Notes: generated by a model from the letters alone, not told the origin. Positions 27,367 to 36,234 are shown, counted from the first letter of the stretch. The stretch is DNA of 64,000 nt from JAHRAW01 sp028066695 (GCA_963457535.1 OY734803.1:868001-932000); one strand, 5' to 3'. A program made the numbers and translations.

Positions 27367-27418
27367 ATTTCAATGACTATTTAATGTCTCCCGTTCATTT
27401 AATAATGACGCCTGTCAT
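27367..27418 (-). promoter_or_regulatory. AT-rich leader with a palindrome, likely promoter of the glycosyltransferase run
   Basis: The 132 bp between the UbiA-type gene and the end of the glycosylase gene include an unusually AT-rich block (27367-27404). On the minus strand it offers TATTAA (27404-27399) as a -10 candidate. Just upstream lies the perfect inverted repeat ATGAC-GCCT-GTCAT (27405-27418), a possible operator. It is the only sizeable gap before this 17-kb gene run. Confidence 0.35.
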
Positions 27419-27458
27419 CGCGTGCGGCGGGCGAGCATACCCGCATTTGCCGCCGCCG

Positions 27459-28688
27459 TCAAGCGGCGAGCGCCTCGCGCAGCAGCGCGCGCATCGCCGT
27501 GTCGCGCAACTTTTCCACGGCGACGCGCCCGCACTGGTGAAACGCGGCGAAGCGCGTCACTTCCGCCGCGAGCGCCGCGGCGAATTCTTCGCGGCGACTC
27601 GCGCCGGCGCGCGCAAAGTGCGGCTCGCCGGAGAAATTGCGAATCACGAAGACGCGCGCGCGCCGCTCTGCCTTGCAGTCCATGCGCGCGACCAGCCGGC
27701 CGCCCCACAAAATCGGCAGCGAAAAATAGCCGTGTTTTCGCTTGCGCGCCGGGGTATAGCATTCAATTTGGTAGTCAAAATCAAACAGCCTGCGCATGCG
27801 CTCGCGCTGGATGAGCAGGTTGTCAAAGGGCGAGAGAATTTTCACGCGCTTGCGCGGCAGCCGCTCGCGCAATAACGCCAGCGACTCCGGCAATGCGTAA
27901 TACAAAAAATCGCGCACCCGCACCTGCAGCAATTCGCCGCGCCGCGCCATGCGCGCCATGCATTCTTCGGCCGTCTTTTTTGCGCCGGGGCGCAGGTAGG
28001 CGACTTCGGCCGGCGCGCCGAGCCCGTTGGCGCGCAAAAATCCGCGCACCAAAAACTCCGCGTATTCGCGCGGAGTCGGCGCCGAGGTGTCGGTGCGCGG
28101 CGGCAGCACGCGCTCCGCCAGGTCATACACTTTGTGAAAGCCGCGCCGGCCGGCGACCATCAATTTTCCCTCCATGAAAAGTTGCTCCAGCGCCTGCTTC
28201 GCCGGGCGGTGCTCCCACCACGCCGCGGCCTTCGCCGCGGATTTGTCATGCGGCGAGGCGAAATCCCGCGCGCGCAACGGGCCCTCGGCGCGAATGCGCC
28301 GCAGCGCGCGCCGCTTTAACTTCGGGTCGGGCGAATGCCAGTGGCGCAGCCGGCCGGCGGCGTAAGCGCGCATGCGCGGCAGCGCGAAACGAAAATCCTC
28401 CATCGGCAGACACGCGGCCGCATGCGACCAGTATTCAAAAATTTTTCGCGCGCGCAGCAGTTCGTCAAAATGCGCCTGCCGGTAGCGCGGCGCGCGGTTC
28501 CACCAGGTGTGATGGTGCGCGCGCTCTATCACCGAGATGGTGTCAATCTGGATGTAGCCGAGATGGCGCAGCGCGGCGAGACTCGCATCCAGCGCGCTGC
28601 CGCCGGCGCGGCGCGCGCCGGGCGGCCACTGGCTCAGCAGCGCGAGTTTGCGCGCGTCGTGAATGGACAGGGTTTCGCTGGTGGTCAT
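27459..28688 (-). CDS. AlkX/YcaQ-like winged-helix DNA glycosylase
   Basis: A 409-residue HTH_42/COG3214 protein. These wHTH proteins (AlkZ, AlkX/YcaQ) excise alkylated bases and unhook interstrand crosslinks. The catalytic Q-hydrophobic-D motif characteristic of the AlkX subgroup is seen as QID at residues 47-49 in LGYIQIDTISVIERAHHH. DNLLIQRERMRRLFDFDYQIE near the C-terminus is also typical. I chose the ATG at 28688; an ATG 33 bp upstream is nearly at the predicted transcript start. It is divergent from the NRDE gene. Confidence 0.82.
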   Translation of the reverse strand: MTTSETLSIHDARKLALLSQWPPGARRAGGSALDASLAALRHLGYIQIDTISVIERAHHHTWWNRAPRYRQAHFDELLRARKIFEYWSHAAACLPMEDFRFALPRMRAYAAGRLRHWHSPDPKLKRRALRRIRAEGPLRARDFASPHDKSAAKAAAWWEHRPAKQALEQLFMEGKLMVAGRRGFHKVYDLAERVLPPRTDTSAPTPREYAEFLVRGFLRANGLGAPAEVAYLRPGAKKTAEECMARMARRGELLQVRVRDFLYYALPESLALLRERLPRKRVKILSPFDNLLIQRERMRRLFDFDYQIECYTPARKRKHGYFSLPILWGGRLVARMDCKAERRARVFVIRNFSGEPHFARAGASRREEFAAALAAEVTRFAAFHQCGRVAVEKLRDTAMRALLREALAA

Positions 28689-28725
28689 GCGCCGCGGCGC
28701 CTTCGGTTCGCCGCCCGGCATTTGC

Positions 28726-28740
28726 TATATTCGCATTGTA
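28726..28740. promoter_or_regulatory. Overlapping divergent -10 boxes between glycosylase and NRDE genes
   Basis: On the plus strand TATATT (28726-28731) lies 39 bp upstream of the NRDE start. On the minus strand TACAAT (28740-28735) lies upstream of the glycosylase. No strong -35 is visible for either; TTCGGT at 28702-28707 with an 18-bp spacer is the best for the plus strand. Confidence 0.4.
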
Positions 28741-28769
28741 TTCGCTTTGCGCCCGGCGCGCGCATTCTT

Positions 28770-29558
28770 ATGTGCATCCTGTTCATCGCCGTAGAACGGC
28801 ACCCGAAATACCCGCTGATCATCGCCGCCAACCGCGACGAGATGCACGCGCGCCCGAGCGCGCCGGTGCATTTTTGGCGCGACCGGCGCGGCATTCTCGC
28901 CGGGCGCGACCGCGTCGCCGGCGGCGCCTGGTTCGGCGTCAACCGCCACGGCCGCGTCGCCGGCATCACCAATTACCGCGGCGCGCCCGCAAAGACGGAC
29001 GCGCGCAGCCGCGGCGAATTGGTCGCGCGCTTTCTCGGCGGCGATGACAGTCGCGCCGGCTTTGAAGAATTCTTGCGGCGCGAACACCGCGCCTACAATC
29101 CGTTTCATTTGATTTACGGCGGCATCGGCGACGGCGGCCTGCGCTGTTTCAGCAGCGCCGACGGGCGCGCGCGGCCGCTGGCGCGCGGCTTTCACAGCAT
29201 CGGCAACGGCGCGCTCAACGACGCCTGGCCGAAAATGTCGCGCGGCGTGGAAATGCTGCGGCGGCACATTGATGAAGACGACCTCGCCGCCGGGGCGCTG
29301 GCGCGAACCATGCGCGACCAAACGCAATTTGACGGCGCGCCGCCGCGGGAAAAACACCTGTCGTCCATTTTCATTCTGGGCGCGCAATACGGCACGCGCG
29401 CGACCACGCTGCTGTTCGGCGCGCGCGGCGGCTTCGGCCTGCACGAATACCGCTACGCGCCGGACGGCGCCGAGAGCGGGCGCGCGCATTTTTCGCTGGA
29501 CATTCCGCGCGCGCCGCGAGGTATACAATCCGGGCAGGCGGCGCGCGCGGCGACATAA
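28770..29558 (+). CDS. NRDE-family (TANGO2-like) protein
   Basis: A 262-residue protein that opens with MCILFIAVERHPKYP and has ANRDE at residues 19-23, the motif naming the family. The N-terminal Cys2 immediately after Met, as in Ntn-type hydrolases, is present. The eukaryotic relative TANGO2 has been linked to lipid/heme handling; bacterial function is unknown. The ATG at 28770 was chosen over a much longer open frame because it starts exactly at the conserved N-terminus. A -10 box is 39 bp upstream. Confidence 0.85.
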   Translation: MCILFIAVERHPKYPLIIAANRDEMHARPSAPVHFWRDRRGILAGRDRVAGGAWFGVNRHGRVAGITNYRGAPAKTDARSRGELVARFLGGDDSRAGFEEFLRREHRAYNPFHLIYGGIGDGGLRCFSSADGRARPLARGFHSIGNGALNDAWPKMSRGVEMLRRHIDEDDLAAGALARTMRDQTQFDGAPPREKHLSSIFILGAQYGTRATTLLFGARGGFGLHEYRYAPDGAESGRAHFSLDIPRAPRGIQSGQAARAAT

Positions 29559-29602
29559 ACATGTACGCGCGAAAATAACCCGCGCAAAAACATCACGCGA
29601 AA

Positions 29603-29983
29603 ATGAACTGGCCCAAAAACCAAAAAAGCGTGCTCGGCGAGCCGCTGGAAATCTGCTCGACTTCGCCGATGACCGGCTTCATCCGCAACGGCTGCTGCGA
29701 GACCGGCCCCGGCGACCTCGGCTCGCACACCGTGTGCATTCAGGCGACCGAGGAATTTTTGCAGTTCAGCAAGGAGCGCGGCAACGACCTGTCCACGCCG
29801 GTGCCGGAATTCCAGTTTCCGGGCCTGCGCGAAGGCGACCGCTGGTGCCTGTGCGCGGCGCGCTGGCGCGAAGCGTTTGAAGCCGGCATGGCGCCGCGGG
29901 TGGTGCTGCGCGCGACGCATGCGCGCGCGCTGGAGATCATTCCGCTCGCCGATCTCAAAGCGCGCGCCATAGACCTGTCTTGA
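29603..29983 (+). CDS. DUF2237-family protein
   Basis: The 126-residue product matches DUF2237 along its length: SVLGEPLEICS, PMTGFIRNGCCETG, DLGSHTVC, FSKERGNDLSTP and GDRWCLCAARWREA. Conserved cysteines (in CST, GCC, TVC and CLC) suggest metal or redox chemistry, but no activity is known for the family. The terminal TGA overlaps the TTG start of the FAD oxidoreductase gene. Confidence 0.9.
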   Translation: MNWPKNQKSVLGEPLEICSTSPMTGFIRNGCCETGPGDLGSHTVCIQATEEFLQFSKERGNDLSTPVPEFQFPGLREGDRWCLCAARWREAFEAGMAPRVVLRATHARALEIIPLADLKARAIDLS

Positions 29984-31224
29984 AAGCGGCGCGGCGCGTC
30001 ACGGTCATCGGCGCCGGCATTGTCGGCGCAAGTTGCGCGCTGTGGCTGCAGCGCGGCGGACACCGCGTTACCCTGCTGGACGGAAACCCGCCCGGCCGCG
30101 GCGCCTCGCGCGGCAACGCATGCTCCATTGCGGTGCACGGATGCATCCCGGTCAACCGCCCGAACCTGCCGCTGCAACTTCCGAAACTGCTGTTCGGCGC
30201 GCACCGCCCGCTTTCCATCTCGCCGCTTTACGCCGCGCGCCGCGCCGGCTGGCTGCTGAAATTTTTGTCGCATTGCCGCGCGCGCGAAGTCGCCAAGAGC
30301 GGCGCCGCGCTCGCCGCGCTGCTTTCGCGCGCGCGCGACGGACTGGCGCCGCTGCTCGCCGAGGCCGGCTGCGCCGACTTGCTGCATGACCGCGGCTGCC
30401 TGTATCTGTATGCGAGCGAGCGCGACTACCGCGCCGGCGCCGCCGACCTCGCGCGGCGGCGCGCGCTCGGCGTCCGCTGCGCCGAATTGGACGCCGATGC
30501 GGTGCGCGAGTTGGAGCCGGCATTGGCGATGCGCTTCGCGCGCGGCGTGCTGTTTGAAGACGCGCAGCAGGTGGCGAACCCGCAAAAACTCACCGAGTCG
30601 CTGGTGGAAAAATTTCGCCGCGACGGCGGCGGCTGGCGCGGCCAAAACGCGCGCGCGGTGCTGCCGGGCGGAAGCGGCGTGGAAACCGTGCTGGACGGCG
30701 GCGGCGTCATTGAAAGCGACCTCGCGGTGGTTGCGGCCGGCGCGTTTTCCACGCGCATTCGCGGCGTCGGCCGGCTGCCGCTTGCAACCGAGCGCGGCTA
30801 CCATGTGGAATTTGACAACCGCGGCGAACTCGCGCGCCGCCCGCTGCACTGGGTCGGCAGCGGTTTTTACGCGAGCCCGACCGACGCCGGACTGCGCCTC
30901 GCCGGCACGGTGGAAATCGCCTCGCTGTCGGCGCCGCCGAATCCCGCGGTGCCGGCGTATTTGGCGCGCATGGCGAAAAAAATGTTCGGCATAGAAGAAG
31001 CGCCGCAGCGCGACTGGCTCGGCTTTCGCCCGACCTTTCCCGACGCGCTGCCGGTGATCGGCGAGAGCAAACGCGCGCCCGGCGTTCTATTGGCATTCGG
31101 CCACCAGCACCTCGGCCTGACCCTGGCCGGCATCACCGGCCGCCTGATAGCGCAACTCGCGTCGGGCGCGGCGCCCGAAGTGGATCTCGCGCCGTATTCG
31201 CCGGCGCGTTTCGGCGCGCGCTAA
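29980..31224 (+). CDS. D-amino-acid dehydrogenase-like FAD oxidoreductase
   Basis: A 414-residue DAO-superfamily flavoprotein related to DadA. The dinucleotide-binding motif VIGAGIVGASCAL is at the N-terminus, RGASRGNACS follows the first helix and the C-terminal GHQHLGLTLAGITG segment closes the FAD site. DadA enzymes oxidise D-amino acids at the membrane and feed electrons to quinone. The start is a TTG at 29980, overlapping the DUF2237 stop (TTGA), so coupled translation is likely. The last 4 bases overlap the opposing metF stop. Substrate is unproven. Confidence 0.86.
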   Translation: MKAARRVTVIGAGIVGASCALWLQRGGHRVTLLDGNPPGRGASRGNACSIAVHGCIPVNRPNLPLQLPKLLFGAHRPLSISPLYAARRAGWLLKFLSHCRAREVAKSGAALAALLSRARDGLAPLLAEAGCADLLHDRGCLYLYASERDYRAGAADLARRRALGVRCAELDADAVRELEPALAMRFARGVLFEDAQQVANPQKLTESLVEKFRRDGGGWRGQNARAVLPGGSGVETVLDGGGVIESDLAVVAAGAFSTRIRGVGRLPLATERGYHVEFDNRGELARRPLHWVGSGFYASPTDAGLRLAGTVEIASLSAPPNPAVPAYLARMAKKMFGIEEAPQRDWLGFRPTFPDALPVIGESKRAPGVLLAFGHQHLGLTLAGITGRLIAQLASGAAPEVDLAPYSPARFGAR

Positions 31225-32096
31225 GCGGCGCGCTCCAAAAGCGCGCCGATGTGTTTTTCCCAGCCGATCGCCATGATGTGCGCGCCGCTGCATTCACCGC
31301 GCAAGTCGGCGATGGTTTTCGCGGCGATTTCCAGACTCTCCTCCACCACGCGGCCGGCGCGCTCGGCCTCGCCGATGCGCGCGATTAATTCGTCCGGAAT
31401 ATTGATGCCCGGAACGCGCTCGTTCATGTAAGTCGCCATCTTCACCGACTTGATCGGGATGATGCCGGCGAGCAACCGCAAGTCCGGCGCGCCTATCTTC
31501 GCGCGAAACGCCGCGAAACTCTCGGCGCAATACACCGCCTGCGTTTGCAGAAACTGCGCGCCGGCGTCTATTTTGCGGCGGGTGTTTTCCAGTTCGGCTT
31601 TTTGGTCGGCGGCGCCGGGGTTGCACACGCTGCCGATGAAAAAATCGGTGCGCCCGGAGAGTTCGTTGCCGGCGTAGTCGCGGCCGTGGTTGAGCGCGTT
31701 GGCGGCCTCAATGATTCCCGAGGAAAACAAATCGTTGACGCCTTTCGCTTCCGGGTGGTCGCCGATTTTCGGCGGGTCGCCGCCCATGATGACCAGGTTG
31801 GGAATGCCGAGCGCGGCCGCGCCGAGCATGCCGCTTTGCAGCGCGAGGCGGTTTTTGTCGCGCGAAGTGACCTGCACGATGGGTTCCACGCCGCGCCGCA
31901 GCAGTTGATGCCCGGCCGCGGCCGGGTCCATGGTCATGCGCGCCGCGGCCGAGTCGGTCAGATTGACCGCGTCCACCGCGTCTTTCACCATCTCGGCCTT
32001 TTCAAACAGCGCCGAGAGGTCGGTGCCTTTGGGCGGCGAAAGTTCGCAGGTGACCACGAACTTGCCGGATGCAAATGCCGCTTGGAGTTTGCTCAT
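31221..32096 (-). CDS. Methylenetetrahydrofolate reductase-family protein
   Basis: A 291-residue TIM-barrel flavoprotein of the MTHFR family: VVTCELSPPKG at the N-terminus, AVNLTDSAAAR, VQVTSRDKNRLALQS and NLVIMGGDPPKIGDHP are family landmarks. It reduces CH2-THF to CH3-THF for methionine synthesis. The pattern GDPPK is closer to the short MetF-like subgroup often found with corrinoid or anaerobic-type enzymes than to E. coli MetF, so I leave the symbol blank. The ATG at 32096 is where the conserved region begins; the frame extends upstream without supporting features. Confidence 0.85.
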   Translation of the reverse strand: MSKLQAAFASGKFVVTCELSPPKGTDLSALFEKAEMVKDAVDAVNLTDSAAARMTMDPAAAGHQLLRRGVEPIVQVTSRDKNRLALQSGMLGAAALGIPNLVIMGGDPPKIGDHPEAKGVNDLFSSGIIEAANALNHGRDYAGNELSGRTDFFIGSVCNPGAADQKAELENTRRKIDAGAQFLQTQAVYCAESFAAFRAKIGAPDLRLLAGIIPIKSVKMATYMNERVPGINIPDELIARIGEAERAGRVVEESLEIAAKTIADLRGECSGAHIMAIGWEKHIGALLERAA

Positions 32097-32160
32097 GATT
32101 GCATGCTCATTAAATATGGAAAGGAAAATGAAAAACGCATGGAAAAAGCATGACGCATAT

Positions 32161-33000
32161 TTATTCCACGGTTTGATGCGCGACGCCTTCGCTTTGCAAA
32201 AACCGCAGTATCGCCTCGGCATGCGCGCCGAGTCCGACATTGAGAAATTGATGCGCGTTTTGTTCGGCGCCGTTTTGCCCCGGCACCGGCGGATTAAAAC
32301 CGAGCGAATGATGCCGCGTGTGCGACTGCAGCCCCCACACCGCGCCGTGCGCGTCCACTATCGGGCCGCCGCTCTGCCCGACCAGGCCGGGCGAGGAAGT
32401 TTCAATGAACTTTCCGGTCGGGCCGGCCGCGCCGTTGCCGCCTCCCCCGCCCGCCCCCGGCGGCGGCGCGACCACCACGCGCGTAAAAATTCCCTCTATC
32501 GGAAACAGCGGCAGCGGCACCGCGCCGGGCGGCAGCAGGAACGCGTTCTTTTTTTCATCAAAGGACGGCGTGATGCTGTGAAAGGGAAAGCCGAGTTTGC
32601 ACAGACTCCGCCCCGGACGGTAGTCCGCGCCCGGCTTTTTGAACGCCGGATAACGCGCCACCGAATCCGCGTCAAACGGCCGCAGTTGGCCGAGCGCGAG
32701 GTCGGAAGCCGGCTGCACGCGCGCCTGATGCAGTTGCGCGCCGTCGCGGCCCCACCAAACCGAATGATTTTTTACCGCGCCGGGCGGCGCCGATTTGCGC
32801 GCGGCGCCGGAATGTTCCGCCGCGCTTTGCTGCTGGCGGTGAATTTCCCCGATCAAATGCGCGGTGGTCAGAATCCAGCCGTCGCGGTTGACCACCACGC
32901 ATGCGCCAATCGCGCTCTTGCACGCGCCGTCGCCGCCGCGGCTGGAGATGACCACCGGAAGGGTGAAACAACTGGCGATGTGGTATGCTTCGGCGAACAT
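32161..33000 (-). CDS. Trypsin-like (S1/chymotrypsin-fold) serine protease
   Basis: A 279-residue protein with a complete catalytic triad in the right order: H48 in ILTTAHLIG, D100 in SDLALGQL and S210 in GQSGGPIVD. A Pro/Gly-rich insertion (about residues 179-194) sits between strands before the serine. No clear signal peptide is seen; the N-terminus is MFAEAYHIASC. No PDZ domain follows. It lies 64 bp upstream of metF on the same strand and is divergent from a small membrane protein. The fold call is sound; substrate and location are not evident. Confidence 0.78.
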   Translation of the reverse strand: MFAEAYHIASCFTLPVVISSRGGDGACKSAIGACVVVNRDGWILTTAHLIGEIHRQQQSAAEHSGAARKSAPPGAVKNHSVWWGRDGAQLHQARVQPASDLALGQLRPFDADSVARYPAFKKPGADYRPGRSLCKLGFPFHSITPSFDEKKNAFLLPPGAVPLPLFPIEGIFTRVVVAPPPGAGGGGGNGAAGPTGKFIETSSPGLVGQSGGPIVDAHGAVWGLQSHTRHHSLGFNPPVPGQNGAEQNAHQFLNVGLGAHAEAILRFLQSEGVAHQTVE

Positions 33001-33103
33001 GGATTTGCGCGGCGATTATGGCATGGCGGACGGACGCGTTGGCGTCATTCGCCGGCGGCGCAATTCCCAAACAACCCCAAACTCGGAACACGGAGTCGTT
33101 GAA

Positions 33104-33310
33104 ATGACTGACAACCAATTTCTTTCCACCGAAGAACTTCGCCGCAAAGACATTCGGCACGACCTGCGGCAATTCAGCGTCATCGTCGCCGCGGCCGGAC
33201 TGGTCGCGTTTTTTCTGCCGCAGTCGCAACTGGTCTCCTCCGAAAACGCGCTGATTTTGGCGCTCGCCGGCGTCGCTGCCTGGGCGGTCGCCTCGCTGAT
33301 GCGCCCCTAA
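33104..33310 (+). CDS. Small two-helix hypothetical membrane protein (68 aa)
   Basis: Begins at the ATG at 33104, 8-10 bp after a CGGAG ribosome-binding site; the frame is open upstream but without a good start. The product has an acidic/basic amphipathic head (STEELRRKDIRHDLRQF) followed by two hydrophobic segments with a short polar link. Such 60-70 aa proteins are often inner-membrane accessory subunits. I recognise no family. Confidence 0.65.
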   Translation: MTDNQFLSTEELRRKDIRHDLRQFSVIVAAAGLVAFFLPQSQLVSSENALILALAGVAAWAVASLMRP

Positions 33311-33391
33311 CCGCCCTGCGCCGCCCCGCACCTCACGGCGAAAAATCCGCTACATTAAGACATCCTTTCCATTCCTCCCGGAGAATCTTCC

Positions 33392-33511
33392 ATGTCACCG
33401 CTCTTCTACGTCGCGCTTGTAGCCGTGTTCGGGATCATGTTTTCCGTCCTGTTCATCTGCGAGCGGCGCATCAAAAAACTCCGCGAAAAAGCCGGCGCGC
33501 AGCCGCATTAA
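33392..33511 (+). CDS. Single-span membrane micro-protein (39 aa)
   Basis: A short open frame from ATG 33392 to TAA 33509-33511. The CGGGAG Shine-Dalgarno ending about 9 bp before the ATG is among the better ones in the window, and a TACATT -10-like box (33351-33356) lies upstream. The product begins MSPLFYVALVAVFGIMFSVL, a single membrane helix, and ends with a basic cytoplasmic tail (CERRIKKLREKAG). This matches small respiratory-complex or regulator subunits in shape but not in recognisable sequence. Confidence 0.6.
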   Translation: MSPLFYVALVAVFGIMFSVLFICERRIKKLREKAGAQPH

Positions 33512-33550
33512 GACCCGGCGATTCGGCGCGCCGACCCGCGCCCCGCGCCG

Positions 33551-34477
33551 ATGAACGCGAACGCGCCGGCCGAATCGGAACTCCGGCCGACCCTCGCCAT
33601 CCTCGCCTCCACGGCGCTGTGGGGGACTTGGTGGATTCCGCTGCGCAAACTGGACGCGGCCGGCGTCGGCGGCATCTGGACCAGCGGCGGCGGGCTGCTG
33701 CTTCCGCTGCTGGTGATGCTGCCGCTTTTGATCATGCGGCGCGCGCGCATCGCCGCGGCCGGCGCGCCGCTTTTGCTGAGCGCGTTTTTTTTCGCGCTCT
33801 CTTTCGCGATGTATGCCGAAGGCGTGCTGCGCGCGCATGTCGCGCGCGTGATTTTGCTGTTTTATCTGACGCCGGTGTGGAGCACGCTGCTGGCGCGGGT
33901 GATGCTCGGCGAGCCGATCACGCGGCGGCGCATGCTGACCCTGCTGTTCGGCCTGTCGGGCCTGCTGGTCATACTGGACACCGAGCAGGCCAATCCGCTG
34001 CCGCGCAATGTCGGCGAATGGCTCGGGCTCGCGGCCGGCTTCACCTGGGGACTGGCGATGGTGCATACGCGCCGCGCGCGCGCGTATCCGCTCGCCGACA
34101 AAGTCGCGCTGCAATTTGTTTTCGCGGTCGCGGTTTTCGCCGCGCTCAGCGCGATTCCCGGCGGGCGCGAATGGTCGCTCGCCTCGTTTGAATTTTTTAA
34201 CATCGGCACCCTCGCCTGGCTGCTCGCCTTCGCTTTCCTGTGGAACCTGCCGGTGGTGTGGCTGACCTTTTACGGCGGCGAGCGCATTGAGCCGGGGCGC
34301 GTCGCGATTTTGCTGATGATGGAAGTCGCCATCGGAATTATCAGCGCGGCGCTGCTCACCGACGAGCCGTTCGGCGCGCGCGAAGCGGTCGGCGCCGCGC
34401 TGATCATTGCGGCCGGCGCGACCGAGTTCACCGTGCGCCGCCGCGCTCCCGCGCCCGCGCCCCCACTTAATGACTAA
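33551..34477 (+). CDS. EamA/DMT-family transporter
   Basis: A 308-residue ten-helix transporter made of two EamA repeats. The first helix holds ALWGTWWIPLRKLD, the end of the first half has LLFYLTPVWSTLLARVMLGEPIT, and the second half has the matching ILLMMEVAIGIISAALLTDEPFGARE. The paired YLTPVW.../MMEV...E motifs are the classic internal duplication. Substrate unknown. Its stop codon overlaps the opposing sufE stop. Confidence 0.85.
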   Translation: MNANAPAESELRPTLAILASTALWGTWWIPLRKLDAAGVGGIWTSGGGLLLPLLVMLPLLIMRRARIAAAGAPLLLSAFFFALSFAMYAEGVLRAHVARVILLFYLTPVWSTLLARVMLGEPITRRRMLTLLFGLSGLLVILDTEQANPLPRNVGEWLGLAAGFTWGLAMVHTRRARAYPLADKVALQFVFAVAVFAALSAIPGGREWSLASFEFFNIGTLAWLLAFAFLWNLPVVWLTFYGGERIEPGRVAILLMMEVAIGIISAALLTDEPFGAREAVGAALIIAAGATEFTVRRRAPAPAPPLND

Positions 34478-34896
34478 TGACGCGCGCCGCTGTATTCCCC
34501 GCCGATGCGCTTTAACTCGGCGACCATGCTGACCAGTCCGTTGGCGCGCGTGGAGGAAAGATGCTCGCGCAGCCCGATCGCATCTATGAAATAAAGGTCG
34601 GCGGACGCGACCTCCTCAGGTTTTTGCCCGGCGAGCACGCGCACCAGCAGCGCGATGATGCCCTTGGTGATGACCGCGTCGCTGTCGGCGGTGAAGCGCA
34701 ATGCGCCGTCGTTCAATTCGGCGCGCAGCCACACGCGGCTCTGGCAGCCGCGAATCAAATTTCCGTCCACTTTATGCGCCGGATCTATCAGCGGAAGTTT
34801 TTTGCCGAGTTCAATGATGTATTCGTATTTGTCCATCCACGCGTCAAACGCGCCGAACTCTTCAATGATTTCGTCCTGAATTTGGTTGATGCGCAT
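34474..34896 (-). CDS. sufE: Cysteine desulfuration protein SufE
   Basis: SufE takes the persulfide sulfur from SufS and passes it on for Fe-S cluster assembly. The 140-residue protein carries the acceptor cysteine at C51 in IRGCQSRVWL, the same position as in E. coli SufE. The ATG at 34896 lies 8 bp downstream of sufS, so the two are co-transcribed. The sufBCD scaffold genes are not in the window. Confidence 0.95.
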   Translation of the reverse strand: MRINQIQDEIIEEFGAFDAWMDKYEYIIELGKKLPLIDPAHKVDGNLIRGCQSRVWLRAELNDGALRFTADSDAVITKGIIALLVRVLAGQKPEEVASADLYFIDAIGLREHLSSTRANGLVSMVAELKRIGGEYSGARH

Positions 34897-34904
34897 GCCG
34901 CGCC

Positions 34905-36137
34905 TCAGGCGAGCATTTTCGCGGCGCGCGCCACGCCGGCGGCAAGCGCGTCCGCATCGGCGCGGTTGTTGTAAAGCGCAAAAGACGCGCGCACCGTGCC
35001 GGAAATCCCGTAAAAGTCCATCAGCGGCTGCGTGCAGTGGTGGCCGGTGCGCACCGCGACGCCCTGCTGGTTGAGCAGCGCGCCGACATCGGACGGATGC
35101 GCGCCCTCCAGCACGAACGAAATCACGCACGCTTTGTCGCGCGCGGTTCCGATGATTGCAAGGCGCTCAATTTCGTTAAGCCGCCCGGTCGCGTATGCCA
35201 GCAAATCCTGCTCGTGCGCGGCGACCGCGTCTGCGTCCAATTCGCCGAACCAGTGAAGCGCGGCACCGAGCCCGATGCCGCCGGCGATGTTCGGCGTGCC
35301 GGCCTCAAACTTGTGCGGCAAGTCGGCGAAGGTGGTCTTGTCAAAAGTTACGCGCTCAATCATCTCGCCGCCGCCCTGATACGGCGGCATGTCCTCCAGC
35401 AATTCCAGTTTGCCGTAGAGCGCGCCGATGCCGGTCGGCGCGAACACCTTGTGCCCGGAGAACGCGTAAAAGTCCGCGCCCAATGCGCGCACATCCAACT
35501 GCAGATGCGGCGCGGCCTGCGCGCCGTCCACCAGCACCGCCGCGCCGCGCGCATGCGCCATCTCTATGACGCGCGCCACCGGGTTAATCGTGCCGAGCGA
35601 ATTGGAAACATGCGCGAGCGCGACCATTCGCGTGCGCGCCGTAAGCAATTTTTCCAACTCGTCCATCACCAGTTCGCCGGCGCGGTTGACCGGCAGCACG
35701 CGCAACTTGGCGCCGCGCTCTTCGCAGATCAACTGCCACGGCACGATGTTGGAGTGGTGCTCCATCGCCGTGACGATGACTTCATCGCCGCGCGAAAGAT
35801 GCCTGCGCCCCCAGGCCGAGGCGACCAAGTTAATGCCGTGCGTGGTGCCGCCGGTGAACAGCACCTCGCGCGCGTGTTCGGCATTGATGTGCGCGCGCAC
35901 GGTTTCGCGCGCATGCTCATAGGCCTCGGTCGCCTGCTGGCTGAGGTGGTGCACGCCGCGGTGAATGTTGGAATTAAACTCGCGGTAATAGCGCGCGACT
36001 TCGTCAATGACGCGCTGCGGCTTTTGCGAGGAGGCGCCGTTGTCCAGATAGACCAGTTCGCCGCCGTTCACCCGCCGGCGCAGGATCGGAAACTGCGCGC
36101 GCACCGCTTCCACATCAAACGGCGCGGCGCGGCGCAT
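34905..36137 (-). CDS. sufS: Cysteine desulfurase SufS
   Basis: A PLP enzyme (410 aa from the ATG at 36137) that converts cysteine to alanine and hands sulfur to SufE. The Schiff-base lysine is K230 in FSGHKVFAP and the persulfide cysteine is C368 in RTGHHCTQP, each four residues from the E. coli positions. The frame can be read from a TTG at 36173, adding 12 residues, but the ATG fits the family N-terminus better. It is divergent from the ThDP enzyme gene across about 135 bp. Confidence 0.95.
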   Translation of the reverse strand: MRRAAPFDVEAVRAQFPILRRRVNGGELVYLDNGASSQKPQRVIDEVARYYREFNSNIHRGVHHLSQQATEAYEHARETVRAHINAEHAREVLFTGGTTHGINLVASAWGRRHLSRGDEVIVTAMEHHSNIVPWQLICEERGAKLRVLPVNRAGELVMDELEKLLTARTRMVALAHVSNSLGTINPVARVIEMAHARGAAVLVDGAQAAPHLQLDVRALGADFYAFSGHKVFAPTGIGALYGKLELLEDMPPYQGGGEMIERVTFDKTTFADLPHKFEAGTPNIAGGIGLGAALHWFGELDADAVAAHEQDLLAYATGRLNEIERLAIIGTARDKACVISFVLEGAHPSDVGALLNQQGVAVRTGHHCTQPLMDFYGISGTVRASFALYNNRADADALAAGVARAAKMLA

Positions 36138-36228
36138 GGAAGCGGCGGCGGAGGGGTTGGCGAGTTGGTTCAACGCAGGACGGCGGAGGAAATTGCGAAA
36201 TGCAACTCTACCACAGGCGCGCGTCGGT

Positions 36229-36234
36229 TATGCT
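36229..36234 (+). promoter_or_regulatory. TATGCT -10 candidate upstream of the ThDP-SDR-dehydratase operon
   Basis: TATGCT lies 39 bp before the first gene of the operon, in the gap between divergent sufS and the ThDP gene. TTGACA occurs at 36249-36254, but it is too close to the ATG to act with this box. Confidence 0.35.
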
